Notes: a model not told the origin generated them from the letters alone. A stretch of 64,000 nt of DNA from CAVZCK01 sp963798805 (GCA_963798805.1 CAWCVC010000010.1:1426001-1490000), one strand, 5' to 3'; shown: positions 16,491 to 25,874, counted from the first letter of the stretch. Made by a program: numbers and translations.

Positions 16491-19313
16491 ATGGTATCTT
16501 TCGCCGCGTTCGCTAGTAAGATTTTCGGAACCTCCAACGAACGCAGGCTGAAAGCGTTCGATGCGCGCGTCGCGGCAATCAACGATCTCGAGCCTGAAGT
16601 CGCCCCTCTCTCCGACGAGGCGCTGCGCGCCAGAACCGCGGAATTCAGAGAACAGCTCGCTCAGGGCAAATCGCTCGACGACATTCTGGTCCCGGCATTC
16701 GCGACCGTCCGCGAAGCGGCTAAACGCACGCTCGGCCAGCGCCATTTCGATGTGCAGCTCGTCGGCGGGATGGTGCTGCATGAAGGCAATATCGCCGAGA
16801 TGAAGACCGGCGAAGGTAAGACGCTCGTCGCCACGCTGGCGGTCTATCTTAACGCGCTCGCCGGTCGCGGTGTACATGTCATCACGGTGAACGATTATCT
16901 GGCCCACCGCGACGCCGAATGGATGGGAGCCATCTACAAATTCCTCGGCATGTCGGTCGGCGTCATCCTGCACGACCTCGACGACGAGCAGCGCCGGCAG
17001 GCCTACGCCTCCGACATCACTTACGGCACGAATAACGAATTCGGCTTCGACTATCTGCGCGACAACATGAAATATTCGACCGCCGAAATGGTGCAGTTCG
17101 GCGGGCGCAGCGCAGAACTCGCCGGGCATGCTTACGCCATCGTCGACGAGGTCGACTCCATCCTGATCGACGAGGCGCGCACGCCCCTTATCATTTCCGG
17201 TCCCACTGAAGACCGGTCCGACCTCTACATCGCCATCGACACCATCATTCCCGAGCTCAAGCCCGAAGATTTCGAACTCGACGAGAAGATGCGCACCGTC
17301 ACGCTGACGGAGTCGGGCAATGAGCGCGTCGAGGAGCTGATGCGCGAACGCGGCGTGCTGGAGGAAAAATCATCGCTCTACGACATCGAGAACGTCTCGC
17401 TCGTCCATCACGTCAACTCCGCGCTCAAGGCGCACAAGCTGTTCTCGCGCGACCGCGACTATATCGTCCGGCACGACAAGGTCGTCATCATCGACGAGTT
17501 CACCGGGCGCATGATGGAAGGCCGCCGCTACTCCGAAGGCCTGCATCAGGCGCTGGAGGCCAAGGAGCAAGTCGAGATCCAGCCGGAAAACCAGACCCTC
17601 GCCTCGATCACCTTCCAGAATTATTTCCGCCTTTACGACAAGCTCGCCGGCATGACCGGCACGGCGCTGACGGAAGCCGGCGAATTCCAGGACATCTACG
17701 GGCTCGATGTCATCGAGGTTCCGACCAATCGGCCGATGGTGCGCAACGACCATCATGACGAGGTCTATCGCACCGCACGCGAGAAGAGCGAGTCCATCAT
17801 CGAGCTCATTCGCGACTGCCGTGAGCGTGGGCAGCCGATCCTTGTCGGCACGACCTCGATCGAGAAATCCGAAACCCTCTCGGACGAGCTCAAGAAGCAC
17901 AAGATCCAGCATCAGGTGCTGAATGCGCGCTATCACGAGCAGGAAGCCTACATCATCGCTCAGGCCGGCGTTCCCGGCGCCGTGACGATCGCCACCAACA
18001 TGGCCGGCCGCGGTACCGATATTCAGCTCGGCGGCAACCTGGAAATGCGGGTCAAGACTTGGATCACCGAGGAGCAGACAAAGGGCAAGACCCCGACAGA
18101 GGAAGAAATCCGCAAGCAGACAGAGCTTGTTCAGAAGGAGATCGCCGAGAAGAAAGAGCGCGCGCTGAATGCCGGCGGGCTCTATGTCATCGGCACGGAG
18201 CGTCACGAATCCCGGCGCATCGACAACCAGCTTCGCGGCCGGTCCGGCCGTCAGGGCGATCCGGGCGACAGCAAGTTCTTCCTGTCGCTCGAAGACGATC
18301 TGATGCGGATTTTCGGCTCCGACCGGATGGACGGAATGCTTCGGCGCCTCGGCCTCCAGGAAGGCGAGGCGATCATCCATCCCTGGATCAACCGCGCGCT
18401 GGAAAAGGCGCAGCAAAAGGTCGAGGCGCGCAACTTCGAGATGCGCAAGAACATCCTCAAATATGACGATGTGATGAATGACCAGCGTAAGGTCATTTTC
18501 GAGCAGCGCATCGAACTCATGCATAAGGACGAAGTCAGCGAGACGGTCGTCGATATGCGTCACGAGACTGTCGAGCAGCTCGTTTCCGAGCACATCCCGC
18601 CGAATGCCTATGCCGAGCAATGGGACACGGCCGGTCTCCAGGAAGCGGTGAAAAGCGTATTGAGCCTGGATCTGCCGATCGTCGAATGGGCCAAGGAAGA
18701 AGGCATCGCCGATCAGGAAATCCGCGAGCGGCTGGTCGACAAGGTCGATGCCGCCGCCGCGCGCAAGGCCGCTGAATTCGGGCCTGAGCTGATGCGGCAG
18801 GTGGAGAAAGGCATTCTCCTGCAAACGCTCGATCAGCTCTGGCGCGAGCACCTGATCATGCTGGAACATCTCCGTCAGGCCGTCGGCTTGCGCGGCTATG
18901 CCCAGCGCGATCCGCTCAATGAATATAAGAGCGAGGCCTTCGCGCTGTTCGCAAATATGCTGGCGCGCCTGCGCATGGCCGTAACCGAACAGCTCATGCA
19001 CATTCAGTTGGCGCCCAATCAGGGCTATGAGATGGAGCCCGAGGAGCTGCCGGAGATGCATATTTCGCATCTCGATCCGCTCACCGGCGAAGACGAATTC
19101 GAGTTTCCCGAAGTGGCGACCGGTACCGACGGCCCCCTGCCGCGGAAGGGCGGAAGGGGCGGCGGCGGTGCCGTGCCGATACGTTCGCGCAGTAAGGCCG
19201 CCTCTGTCGATCCGAACGATCCGAGCACCTGGGGTAAGGTCTCACGCAATGCCCCATGCCCGTGCGGGTCGGGCAAGAAGTTTAAGCATTGCCACGGCGC
19301 GCTCGTGGCATAA
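16491..19313 (+). CDS. secA: Preprotein translocase ATPase subunit SecA
   Basis: SecA drives Sec-dependent export through SecYEG using ATP. The 940-residue product is full length. Domains in order: NBD1 with Walker A MKTGEGKTL and DEVDSILIDEARTPLIISG, the preprotein cross-linking domain, NBD2 with GTTSIEKSE and TNMAGRGTDI, the helical scaffold/wing, and a C-terminal zinc ligand set CPCGSGKKFKHCHG for SecB and lipid binding. The ATG at 16491 starts MVSFAAFASKIFG. Confidence 0.98.
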   Translation: MVSFAAFASKIFGTSNERRLKAFDARVAAINDLEPEVAPLSDEALRARTAEFREQLAQGKSLDDILVPAFATVREAAKRTLGQRHFDVQLVGGMVLHEGNIAEMKTGEGKTLVATLAVYLNALAGRGVHVITVNDYLAHRDAEWMGAIYKFLGMSVGVILHDLDDEQRRQAYASDITYGTNNEFGFDYLRDNMKYSTAEMVQFGGRSAELAGHAYAIVDEVDSILIDEARTPLIISGPTEDRSDLYIAIDTIIPELKPEDFELDEKMRTVTLTESGNERVEELMRERGVLEEKSSLYDIENVSLVHHVNSALKAHKLFSRDRDYIVRHDKVVIIDEFTGRMMEGRRYSEGLHQALEAKEQVEIQPENQTLASITFQNYFRLYDKLAGMTGTALTEAGEFQDIYGLDVIEVPTNRPMVRNDHHDEVYRTAREKSESIIELIRDCRERGQPILVGTTSIEKSETLSDELKKHKIQHQVLNARYHEQEAYIIAQAGVPGAVTIATNMAGRGTDIQLGGNLEMRVKTWITEEQTKGKTPTEEEIRKQTELVQKEIAEKKERALNAGGLYVIGTERHESRRIDNQLRGRSGRQGDPGDSKFFLSLEDDLMRIFGSDRMDGMLRRLGLQEGEAIIHPWINRALEKAQQKVEARNFEMRKNILKYDDVMNDQRKVIFEQRIELMHKDEVSETVVDMRHETVEQLVSEHIPPNAYAEQWDTAGLQEAVKSVLSLDLPIVEWAKEEGIADQEIRERLVDKVDAAAARKAAEFGPELMRQVEKGILLQTLDQLWREHLIMLEHLRQAVGLRGYAQRDPLNEYKSEAFALFANMLARLRMAVTEQLMHIQLAPNQGYEMEPEELPEMHISHLDPLTGEDEFEFPEVATGTDGPLPRKGGRGGGGAVPIRSRSKAASVDPNDPSTWGKVSRNAPCPCGSGKKFKHCHGALVA

Positions 19314-19746
19314 TGCTTCTGAGTTCTTAACGGTTACAAAAGAAGGCTACACGATTACTCAACGCTCGCGTGGCGTTGGCGTTTCTTCAAGCAAAAACTT
19401 GGAGCAATGTTCCCGCCGACAAGTCCTGGCTGGTTGGCTTCTTACGAATTCTGAAGCCTGTTATTTGAACAACCGGCCGTCCGACTGCTGCCCGGATCGG
19501 GTTCTGCTATCATTACAGAGAATTAACGCGCAAGCGGTGGAACCCTGCAGCCGGCTGGGCTTTTACGGCTTATCGACCCGTAAGATCAAGCTTGGGCAGA
19601 CGGTCAAACAACGTTGCCCGGGGCACGTTCGCCGATCGGCTCAGCTCTCATGGCGCGCCCCCGTTCCGCTGTAGACCCTCCCAGGGCAAGCATCTTGCCA
19701 CGCCAATCAAAATGACAGCGAAACCCCTAAGGAAGGGAGAGAAACG
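19314..19746. other. Intergenic region secA to ABC importer, no gene
   Basis: These 433 bases contain no convincing coding frame. The only structure I note is a small hairpin GGCAAG-CAT-CTTGCC at 19685-19699, about 50 bases before the binding-protein start. GGAAGGGAGAG shortly before the ATG is the ribosome-binding site. Confidence 0.6.
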
Positions 19747-21006
19747 ATGAGCCAATCGAATCCATCGGCTATTCGTCGCCGCGATGTCTTGAAGCTCGCA
19801 GCCGCCGCCGGTGCGATGCAGCTTGCCGCGCCTTTCGTCATTACCGCCCGCGCCGCCGAAACGGTCAAAATCGGTCTCGATGATCCGTTCACCGGGACCT
19901 ATGCCGAGCTCGGCAAGAACGAGAAGATCGGCTGCGAGCTGGCCATCCAGCAGATAAACGCCAAAGGTGGCATACTCGGGCGCCAGGTCGAGCTGCTCTC
20001 CGAAGACTCCACCAGCACCAACACCGGTACGGCGGTTCAGAAGGCGCATAAGCTGATCGACCGCGACAAGGTCAATTTCCTGCTCGGCAATGTCAATTCC
20101 GCAATGGCTCTCGCGCTCGGCGAGGTCAGCGCGCAGGCCGGCGTCCTGCACATCGTAACTGGCGGCCACACCGATGCCGTCACCGGCAAGGACTGTCACT
20201 GGAACGTCTTCCGCGTCTGCAACACCACCCGCATGGAGACGAATTCGGTCTCCAAGCTGCTCTTCGATAAATTCGGCAAGAAGTGGTATTTCATCACGCC
20301 GGATTACGCTTTCGGCCATACGCTGCAGCAGGGTTTCGAGGCAAGCCTCAAGAAATTCGGCGGCACTGAAGTAGGCGCCTCGCTCACTCCGCTCGGCACG
20401 ACCGATTTCTCCTCCTATCTGATCAAGGCGCAGGCCGCCAATCCCGACGTGATCCTCTTTCTCACCGCCGGCCAGGACGCGGTGAATTCGCTCAAGCAGG
20501 CGGTGCAGTTCGGTCTCGACAAGAAGTTCCATATTGCCGGCGCCCAGCAGGAGCTGGAAGTGCTGGAAGGACTGCCGCCGGACGCGCGTATCGGCACCTG
20601 GGTGTTCGAGTGGTACTGGAAGCAGCCCAACGTCCCGCATGTCAAAGAGTTCGTCGACGCCATCAAGAAGGTGAATGGCGGCAAGGTGCCGACGGCCCGG
20701 CACTGGTTCGGCTATGTCGCGGCCTGGACCTGTGCTCATGTCGCCAATGAGAAGAAAACGCTGGACGCCCAGAAGCTGGCCAAGGCGCTCGAAGGCTACA
20801 CGCTGCCGCCGGAAGTTGCGCTCATGCCCGACAAGGTGTTCTACCGGGCAGGCGACCACCAGCTCATGCCCGACCTTTATGTCGGCCACGCCGTCGGGAA
20901 AGGGGCCGAGCCGGAGGACCTGTTCCAGGTGGATTCAGTCGTCAAAGGAGTCGATGCAGCACTCCCGGTCGAAGAGACCGGCTGTCATTTGAAGTGGCCA
21001 GCTTGA
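19747..21006 (+). CDS. ABC transporter substrate-binding protein, branched-chain amino acid/amide type
   Basis: The 419-residue product has a twin-arginine signal (RRRDVLKLAAAAGAM, cleavage after ARA near residue 38) and a type I periplasmic-binding fold of the Peripla_BP_6/LivK family. Typical marks are KIGLDDPFTGTYAELG near the mature N-terminus, GGILGRQVEL and the C-terminal hinge. Family members bind branched-chain amino acids, urea, short amides or aromatic acids; the ligand cannot be read from sequence. The four following genes encode the two permeases and two ATPases of the same importer. A 180-base gap before the first permease gene would allow higher expression of this component. Confidence 0.9.
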   Translation: MSQSNPSAIRRRDVLKLAAAAGAMQLAAPFVITARAAETVKIGLDDPFTGTYAELGKNEKIGCELAIQQINAKGGILGRQVELLSEDSTSTNTGTAVQKAHKLIDRDKVNFLLGNVNSAMALALGEVSAQAGVLHIVTGGHTDAVTGKDCHWNVFRVCNTTRMETNSVSKLLFDKFGKKWYFITPDYAFGHTLQQGFEASLKKFGGTEVGASLTPLGTTDFSSYLIKAQAANPDVILFLTAGQDAVNSLKQAVQFGLDKKFHIAGAQQELEVLEGLPPDARIGTWVFEWYWKQPNVPHVKEFVDAIKKVNGGKVPTARHWFGYVAAWTCAHVANEKKTLDAQKLAKALEGYTLPPEVALMPDKVFYRAGDHQLMPDLYVGHAVGKGAEPEDLFQVDSVVKGVDAALPVEETGCHLKWPA

Positions 21007-21187
21007 GCATCATCGGCATCTGGCGCCGCGGTCTTAGCGGTGCCAGTTCGCTTCTCCATAAGAGCTTCTTCAGCTCAGCCTGCCGGGCGGTGTGGTCTGC
21101 GCCTGGACAAGACCTGTCGCAGCAACCGGTCGGACGGGCACAAATGGCGCCCGAGGATGAGGCCGGCTCAACAATTGCAGGTTCCGC

Positions 21188-22057
21188 ATGACGCAGCTCA
21201 TTCTGTTCAATATCTTCAACGGTCTCATCATCGGCGCCTTTTATGCGCTCATGGCCTTGGGCCTGTCCCTGATCATCAACCTCTCGAGCGTCATCAACTT
21301 TGCCCATGGCGGCTTTCTCGCCATCGGCGCCTATCTCGCCTTCACGCTGATACCCTATATCGGCTTCTGGGGCGCCCTGCTCGTGGCGCCGGTCCTGACG
21401 GCGATCATCGGGGTGCTAGTGGAACGCCTCCTGATCCGGCGGGTTTACGGCCGCGACCCGCTCTACAGCCTGCTGCTCACTTTCGGCCTCGCCTTCATGA
21501 TCGAAGACGGAATACGGTACATTTACGGTCCGGAGACCTTGCCGTTTTCGGTCCCGAACTGGCTCGCCAGCCCGCTCAGCAGCCAATTCTTCTTTCTGAC
21601 CGGATACCGGCTGTTCATGGTCGGACTGGTGGTCGTGGCGGTTGCCGCATTGTTCCTGATCCTGAACAACACCCGTCTCGGCATCCGCATCCGCGCCGGC
21701 AGCAACGATCTCGAGACCGTTTCGGTGCTTGGCGTCAATGTCCGCATATTGCGCAACGTCAATTTCGGCCTGGGCATCTATCTCGCGGGCCTCGCGGGCG
21801 TCCTCGCCGCGGGCATGCTCGGATTGCAGCCGACCATCGGCAATGATCTCATCATGCCGAGCTTCGTGGCGATCATCATCGGCGGCCTCGGCAGCCTGAC
21901 CGGCACGCTGCTCGGGGGGTTGCTGATCGGCGTCGCCTCGGGACTCACCGCCACCTTCTTCCCGTCGGCCGCCGAAGCGGTGATTTATGTGATGATGGGA
22001 CTGGTGCTGCTGGTTCGGCCGCGCGGCCTCCTCGGTGAAGAAGGACGCGTCCAGTGA
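21188..22057 (+). CDS. livH: Branched-chain amino acid-type ABC transporter permease (LivH family)
   Basis: The 289-residue inner-membrane permease has about eight hydrophobic segments and the family start LFNIFNGLIIGAFYALMALG followed by NFAHGGFLAIGAYL. It forms a heterodimeric channel with the product of the next gene. The ATG lies shortly after AATTGCAGGTTCCGC; the 3' end overlaps livM by four bases (GTGA). The substrate is undetermined, so the symbol names the family only. Confidence 0.9.
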   Translation: MTQLILFNIFNGLIIGAFYALMALGLSLIINLSSVINFAHGGFLAIGAYLAFTLIPYIGFWGALLVAPVLTAIIGVLVERLLIRRVYGRDPLYSLLLTFGLAFMIEDGIRYIYGPETLPFSVPNWLASPLSSQFFFLTGYRLFMVGLVVVAVAALFLILNNTRLGIRIRAGSNDLETVSVLGVNVRILRNVNFGLGIYLAGLAGVLAAGMLGLQPTIGNDLIMPSFVAIIIGGLGSLTGTLLGGLLIGVASGLTATFFPSAAEAVIYVMMGLVLLVRPRGLLGEEGRVQ

Positions 22058-23013
22058 AGCCGGCAATCCTCGTCAACAAGCGCGCCGGGGATGCCATTAT
22101 CTGGCTGCTCCTGCTGACCATGCCCTATTGGCTGGTCTGGATCGGCGGCTACACCTCGCTCGGCACCCGGATGGTGGTGCTGGCGCTTGCCGCCATGTCG
22201 CTCAATTTCCTGCTCGGCTTCACCGGCGTCTTGTCATTCGGCCACGCCGCCTATTTCGGCCTCGGCGCCTATGGCGTCGGGCTGACGATCAAATATCTGG
22301 TGCCGAGCACACCACTCGGCATCCTCGTCGGCGTCGTCACGGCCGCGGTCGCAGCAGCCATCATCGGGGCGCTGATCGTCCGGCTGCGCGGCATCTATTT
22401 CGCCATGGTCACCATCGCCTTCGGACAGGTGTTCTATTTCGTCGCCTACAGGTGGAACTCGGTGACCGGCGGCGACGATGGCCTGTCCGGATGGCGGCGG
22501 ATACCGATCGATTTCGGCTTCGGCACGCTCGACATCCTGAACCAGCCGGTGACATTCTATTATTTCGTGCTGGCTTGTTTCGCGGTCGCCGTCACGATCA
22601 TGGCGCTCTTGCTCAATTCGCCCTTCGGCCGCACGCTGCTCGCCATCCGCGAGAACGAGCGGCGCGCCCGCTTCCTCGGCATCCCGGTCGAACAGCATAT
22701 CTGGCTGTCATGGGTGATCTCCTGCATCTTCGTCAGCCTTGCCGGAGCGCTCTATGCGCTGCTGAACAATTTTGCCGATCCGCACGATCTGCATTGGAGC
22801 CAGTCCGGCGACTTCGTGATCATGGCCGTCCTGGGCGGCATGCGTTCTTTCTGGGGGCCGCTGATCGGCGCCTCGATCTTCGTCGTGCTGCAGGACTACA
22901 TCTCCAGCCAGACGGAAAACTGGATGTCGTTCATCGGCCTCTTATTCGTCGTGGTCGTGCTGTTCTTCCCGAACGGCGTGCTCGGCATCTTCCGCCGGAG
23001 GACCAAGTCTTGA
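22054..23013 (+). CDS. livM: Branched-chain amino acid-type ABC transporter permease (LivM family)
   Basis: The 319-residue protein has ten or so membrane segments, the LSFGHAAYFGLGAYGVGL motif of LivM proteins and the cytosolic EAA-like loop AIRENERRARFLGIPV. It pairs with LivH. It starts at GTG overlapping the livH stop and ends at TGA 23011-23013, which overlaps the probable TTG start of livG. Confidence 0.9.
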   Translation: MKPAILVNKRAGDAIIWLLLLTMPYWLVWIGGYTSLGTRMVVLALAAMSLNFLLGFTGVLSFGHAAYFGLGAYGVGLTIKYLVPSTPLGILVGVVTAAVAAAIIGALIVRLRGIYFAMVTIAFGQVFYFVAYRWNSVTGGDDGLSGWRRIPIDFGFGTLDILNQPVTFYYFVLACFAVAVTIMALLLNSPFGRTLLAIRENERRARFLGIPVEQHIWLSWVISCIFVSLAGALYALLNNFADPHDLHWSQSGDFVIMAVLGGMRSFWGPLIGASIFVVLQDYISSQTENWMSFIGLLFVVVVLFFPNGVLGIFRRRTKS

Positions 23014-23760
23014 GTCTGCTCAGAGTTCGAAAACGTCTCGAAGCATTTCGGCCGGCTGGTGGCGGTCGAGAACGTCTCCATGACGGTGGAGCCGGGGGAA
23101 TTGCGGGCGGTGATTGGCCCGAACGGGGCGGGTAAGACCACCTTCTTCAATCTCATCAGCGGACTCCTGACCCCGACATCGGGCCACATTCTGTTCGAGG
23201 ATCGCGACATTACCGGCGTCAAGCCGGAGCGGCGGGTGACAATGGGCATCGCACGCACCTTCCAGGTCACGGAGATCTTCCCAGAGCTGACCATCCGCGA
23301 AAATCTGCGCATCCCTGTCGAGGTCGCGGCCGGCGACAGGCTGCACCCCTGGCTCTCACAAGACGATGACGCCCAGATCAGCGCGCGTGTCGCCGAGCTC
23401 ATGGAGATGAGCGGGCTCACGGACAATGCGGACCGCCTGGTCGGCGAGCTTTCGCATGGGGACCAGCGCGCCACCGAGATCATGATGGCGCTGGCTCTCG
23501 AGCCGCGCCTCCTGCTTCTCGACGAGCCGACCGCGGGCATGGGCGACCAGGAGACCTACGACATCACCGAGCTCATCCGGAAGCTGCACCGGGACAGGAG
23601 CTTGACCATCGTGCTGATCGAGCATGACATGCGCGTCGTCTTCCATCTCGCCGACCGCATCATGGTTCTGGCCGAAGGCGCCATGCTCGCCGAGGGCACG
23701 CCGAAAGAGATCGCCGGGAACGAGGCGGTGCAGACGGCCTATCTTGGAGCAGCGGTATGA
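23010..23760 (+). CDS. livG: Branched-chain amino acid-type ABC transporter ATP-binding protein (LivG), with N-terminal frameshift
   Basis: The ATPase has Walker A IGPNGAGKTTFF, a QRATEIMMALALEPRLLLLDEP region with Walker B, and the H-loop IEHDMRVVF. The signature LSHGDQRATE is slightly divergent. From 23026 the frame reads FENVSKHFGRLVAVENVSM, clearly the LivG N-terminus. The natural start is TTG at 23010 (MSLLRV), but it lies in another frame: one surplus base near 23028 separates the two. Removing it would give MSLLRVENVSKHFG. Without it the only in-frame start is GTG 23059, which would lose the first beta strand. An assembly or sequencing indel is the simplest explanation. Confidence 0.85.
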
Positions 23761-24488
23761 GCGCGGTGATCCTCAAGGCCGAAGGTCTGCATACCTATTA
23801 CGGCAAGAGCCATATCCTTCACGGCGTCGACCTCGAAGTGCGTGAGGGAGAGATCGTGACGCTCCTCGGCCGCAACGGCGCCGGCAAGACCACCACGCTG
23901 CGAAGCCTCGTCGGCCTCACGCCGCCGCGCGAGGGCGCGGTGCGCATCTTCGACCATGTGACGACCGACTGGGCGCCTTTTCGCATTGCAGGGCTCGGCG
24001 TCGGCTATGTGCCGGAAGGGCGGCGAATTTTTGCGAACCTCACGGTCCAGGAAAACCTGATGGTGCCTATCGAGCGGCCGGGTCCGTGGACCATCGAGCG
24101 GATCTACGACCTCTTCCCCGGCCTGGCGCAGCGGAAATCGAACAGGGGCCGCCAGCTTTCGGGCGGCGAGCAGGAGATGCTTTCGATCTCGCGTGCGCTG
24201 CTGCTCAATCCGCAGCTGCTCCTCCTCGACGAACCCTCACAGGGTCTCGCGCCGCTGATCGTGAAGGAGGTGTTCAGGGTCGTCGCCGCCGCGCGCCAGG
24301 AAGGGATTTCCGTTCTGCTGGTGGAGCAGAATGTGCGCGCCGCAGTGGAGATCGCCGATCGCGCTTACGTTCTCGACGATGGACGGGTGGTGTTTCAGGG
24401 GCCGGTTGCCGAGCTTGCCCGGGACGAGGAACGTGTGCGCACGCTGGCCGGCGCCAGCGCCAAGGAGTGGACTGCGCCGCCACATTGA
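23757..24488 (+). CDS. livF: Branched-chain amino acid-type ABC transporter ATP-binding protein (LivF)
   Basis: The 243-residue ATPase has Walker A LLGRNGAGKTTTLRSL, the signature LSGGEQEMLSISRALL, Walker B LLLLDEPSQGL and VEQNVRAAVEIADRAYVL. The IAGLGVGYVPEGRRIF segment is diagnostic of LivF. The ATG overlaps the livG stop by four bases. It completes the five-gene importer and converges on the first globin gene. Confidence 0.94.
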   Translation: MSAVILKAEGLHTYYGKSHILHGVDLEVREGEIVTLLGRNGAGKTTTLRSLVGLTPPREGAVRIFDHVTTDWAPFRIAGLGVGYVPEGRRIFANLTVQENLMVPIERPGPWTIERIYDLFPGLAQRKSNRGRQLSGGEQEMLSISRALLLNPQLLLLDEPSQGLAPLIVKEVFRVVAAARQEGISVLLVEQNVRAAVEIADRAYVLDDGRVVFQGPVAELARDEERVRTLAGASAKEWTAPPH

Positions 24489-24502
24489 TCTGCGGATCGC
24501 GC

Positions 24503-25114
24503 TCAGGACAGCCGCGCGATCCGGCTGCGTTCGATGCCGTGAGTGATCTGCGAGCGCCCGGCAACCGTTTTGTCGAAGCCGATCCCGACGCCATATTGCG
24601 AGGCCAGGACGCTGCGGATGATCGAGCCGAAGAAGGCCTCCGCGGTGCCGGGTACGATGGAGGCTTCCTGCATGACGTGAGCGAGCATGTCATAGGCCGC
24701 GGCCCAGGAATCATTCATCTCCGGCGTCAGGTCGCGGCCGAGAACGCGGCTCAGCATCGCCAGGAAAGCCTCGCCGGCAATGGCGTAGTGCTCTTCCTCG
24801 ACATCATACGACATATGTCTGCGGCCGAGATCGATGACATGTTCCGACATCATCGCAACGCGGTCAAGGCTCCTGACGATCGTCGCGAGCATCTGGACGA
24901 ATTTGGCTCTATGAGAGGTCATATCGTCCGGGAACAGACGCCGCAGATCGGGAGCCAGGCGAAACAGCTCTTCGTAGAAAATTCGGCTGGCCTCGTGAGA
25001 TTGGCCACGCAGCAGCCTGAAACTGTCCTGAACGATCTCCACCTGAGTCGGCGTCATCGCGGTGTGCACGATGAAGATAAATCCGCCGGATTGGGCTAGG
25101 CGAATGTTCTTCAT
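24503..25114 (-). CDS. Single-domain globin with C-terminal extension
   Basis: The roughly 130-residue core after MTPTQVEIVQDSFRLL has the bacterial haemoglobin/flavohaemoglobin globin pattern: FYEELFRLAPDLRRLFP (Tyr at the B10-like position), then RRHMSYDVEEEHYAIAG with the proximal His, and TPEMNDSWAAAYDML. No FAD/NAD reductase domain follows, only about 50 extra residues. The ATG at 25114 has GGAGGG ten bases upstream; a later ATG at 25057 fits the usual globin N-terminus equally well. A perfect FNR/FixK box lies upstream. Likely roles are O2 or NO handling. The closely placed second globin and the hydrogenase regulator suggest, but do not prove, a link to H2 metabolism. Confidence 0.85.
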   Translation of the reverse strand: MKNIRLAQSGGFIFIVHTAMTPTQVEIVQDSFRLLRGQSHEASRIFYEELFRLAPDLRRLFPDDMTSHRAKFVQMLATIVRSLDRVAMMSEHVIDLGRRHMSYDVEEEHYAIAGEAFLAMLSRVLGRDLTPEMNDSWAAAYDMLAHVMQEASIVPGTAEAFFGSIIRSVLASQYGVGIGFDKTVAGRSQITHGIERSRIARLS

Positions 25115-25210
25115 TTTTTGATCGCCCTCCAAATAGCTTAACCGGTTTGAACATTGCTTAAAAAATTTACACCATCAACCCGCCTTTTTTATGGATTCCA
25201 AGATTAGGGA

Positions 25211-25224
25211 TTGATACCTATCAA
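25211..25224. promoter_or_regulatory. Perfect FNR/FixK-type operator
   Basis: TTGAT-ACCT-ATCAA matches the FNR/FixK/Dnr consensus TTGAT-N4-ATCAA at all ten defined positions. It lies in the AT-rich gap between the two minus-strand globin genes, centred about 103 bases upstream of the first globin's ATG. It suggests control by an oxygen- or NO-responsive Crp/Fnr-family regulator. No obvious -10 box at the usual spacing was seen. Confidence 0.65.
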
Positions 25225-25286
25225 CATCGTTAAAATATATCTTATATTTTTATACATAGATTAACTTGTACTATTCATAGCAAAAC

Positions 25287-25835
25287 TCAGCGCTCTCCGA
25301 CGCTCTTGAAGAGTGACGATATGTTCTGGCCTTCCTCGGTCGCATCGAGTTGGGATCGCATTTCATTCTCCGGCTCGGTATCATCATCCTCGGGGCTGAG
25401 CATCCCCCGCTCCATGGCTCCGACGACGATGTCATAGGCCGTGCTCCAGGCGTCCTTGACCTCGGGTGTGCAATCGTCGCCGAGCGTCTTTTCGAGCGCC
25501 CAGACCAAAGCCGATTTCATCGTTGCGTAATCCTCCATGCGGACCCCGTAGGCCGCGTGCAGCTTTCCGGCCCAGAAGGCTCCCGGGATCACCGCGCTTG
25601 TCGATGCCTGGGCTGTGACCGGAAGCGATACAACCGAACGCAGATGGAGTTCGACGACCTCCGTGATCACCTTCATGAACTTGGCCTGCTGGGCCTTCAG
25701 GTCCGTCCTGAACATCGGCTTGATCTCAGGCGCGATCGTAAAAAGCCGATCGTAAAATAGGGTCCCAAACTGATCGGCAATCGGCTCGATCTTTGCAAAA
25801 CTGCGTTGCAACACTCGGAGCTGAGCTGGCGTCAT
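25287..25835 (-). CDS. Single-domain globin
   Basis: The 182-residue protein has the same globin pattern as its neighbour: FYDRLFTIAPEIKPMFRTDLKAQQAKFM, then GKLHAAYGVRMEDYATMKSAL with the proximal His, and TPEVKDAWSTAYDIV. An acidic tail of about 40 residues follows and there is no reductase domain. The ATG at 25835 begins MTPAQLRVLQ, the usual globin N-terminus. The two genes are diverged paralogues in tandem. An upstream sequence motif is shared with the first globin. It is divergent from the hydrogenase regulator. Confidence 0.86.
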   Translation of the reverse strand: MTPAQLRVLQRSFAKIEPIADQFGTLFYDRLFTIAPEIKPMFRTDLKAQQAKFMKVITEVVELHLRSVVSLPVTAQASTSAVIPGAFWAGKLHAAYGVRMEDYATMKSALVWALEKTLGDDCTPEVKDAWSTAYDIVVGAMERGMLSPEDDDTEPENEMRSQLDATEEGQNISSLFKSVGER

Positions 25836-25852
25836 GCAAAAAGCCAAGCGAT

Positions 25853-25874
25853 ACCGGGTTTGAACGTTATTATA
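25853..25874 (-). promoter_or_regulatory. Candidate promoter region of the second globin gene
   Basis: On the minus strand a perfect TATAAT (complement of 25869-25874) is followed by AACGTTCAAACCCGGT. Nearly the same motif, AATGTTCAAACCGGT, occurs upstream of the first globin (complement of 25141-25155). I see no good -35 box at 17 bases, so an activator may be needed. The shared motif is a candidate common operator. Confidence 0.4.

Noticed and set aside
17370..19070. Minus-strand open frame of 566 codons inside secA
   Set aside because: Antisense shadow of SecA with no recognisable domain.
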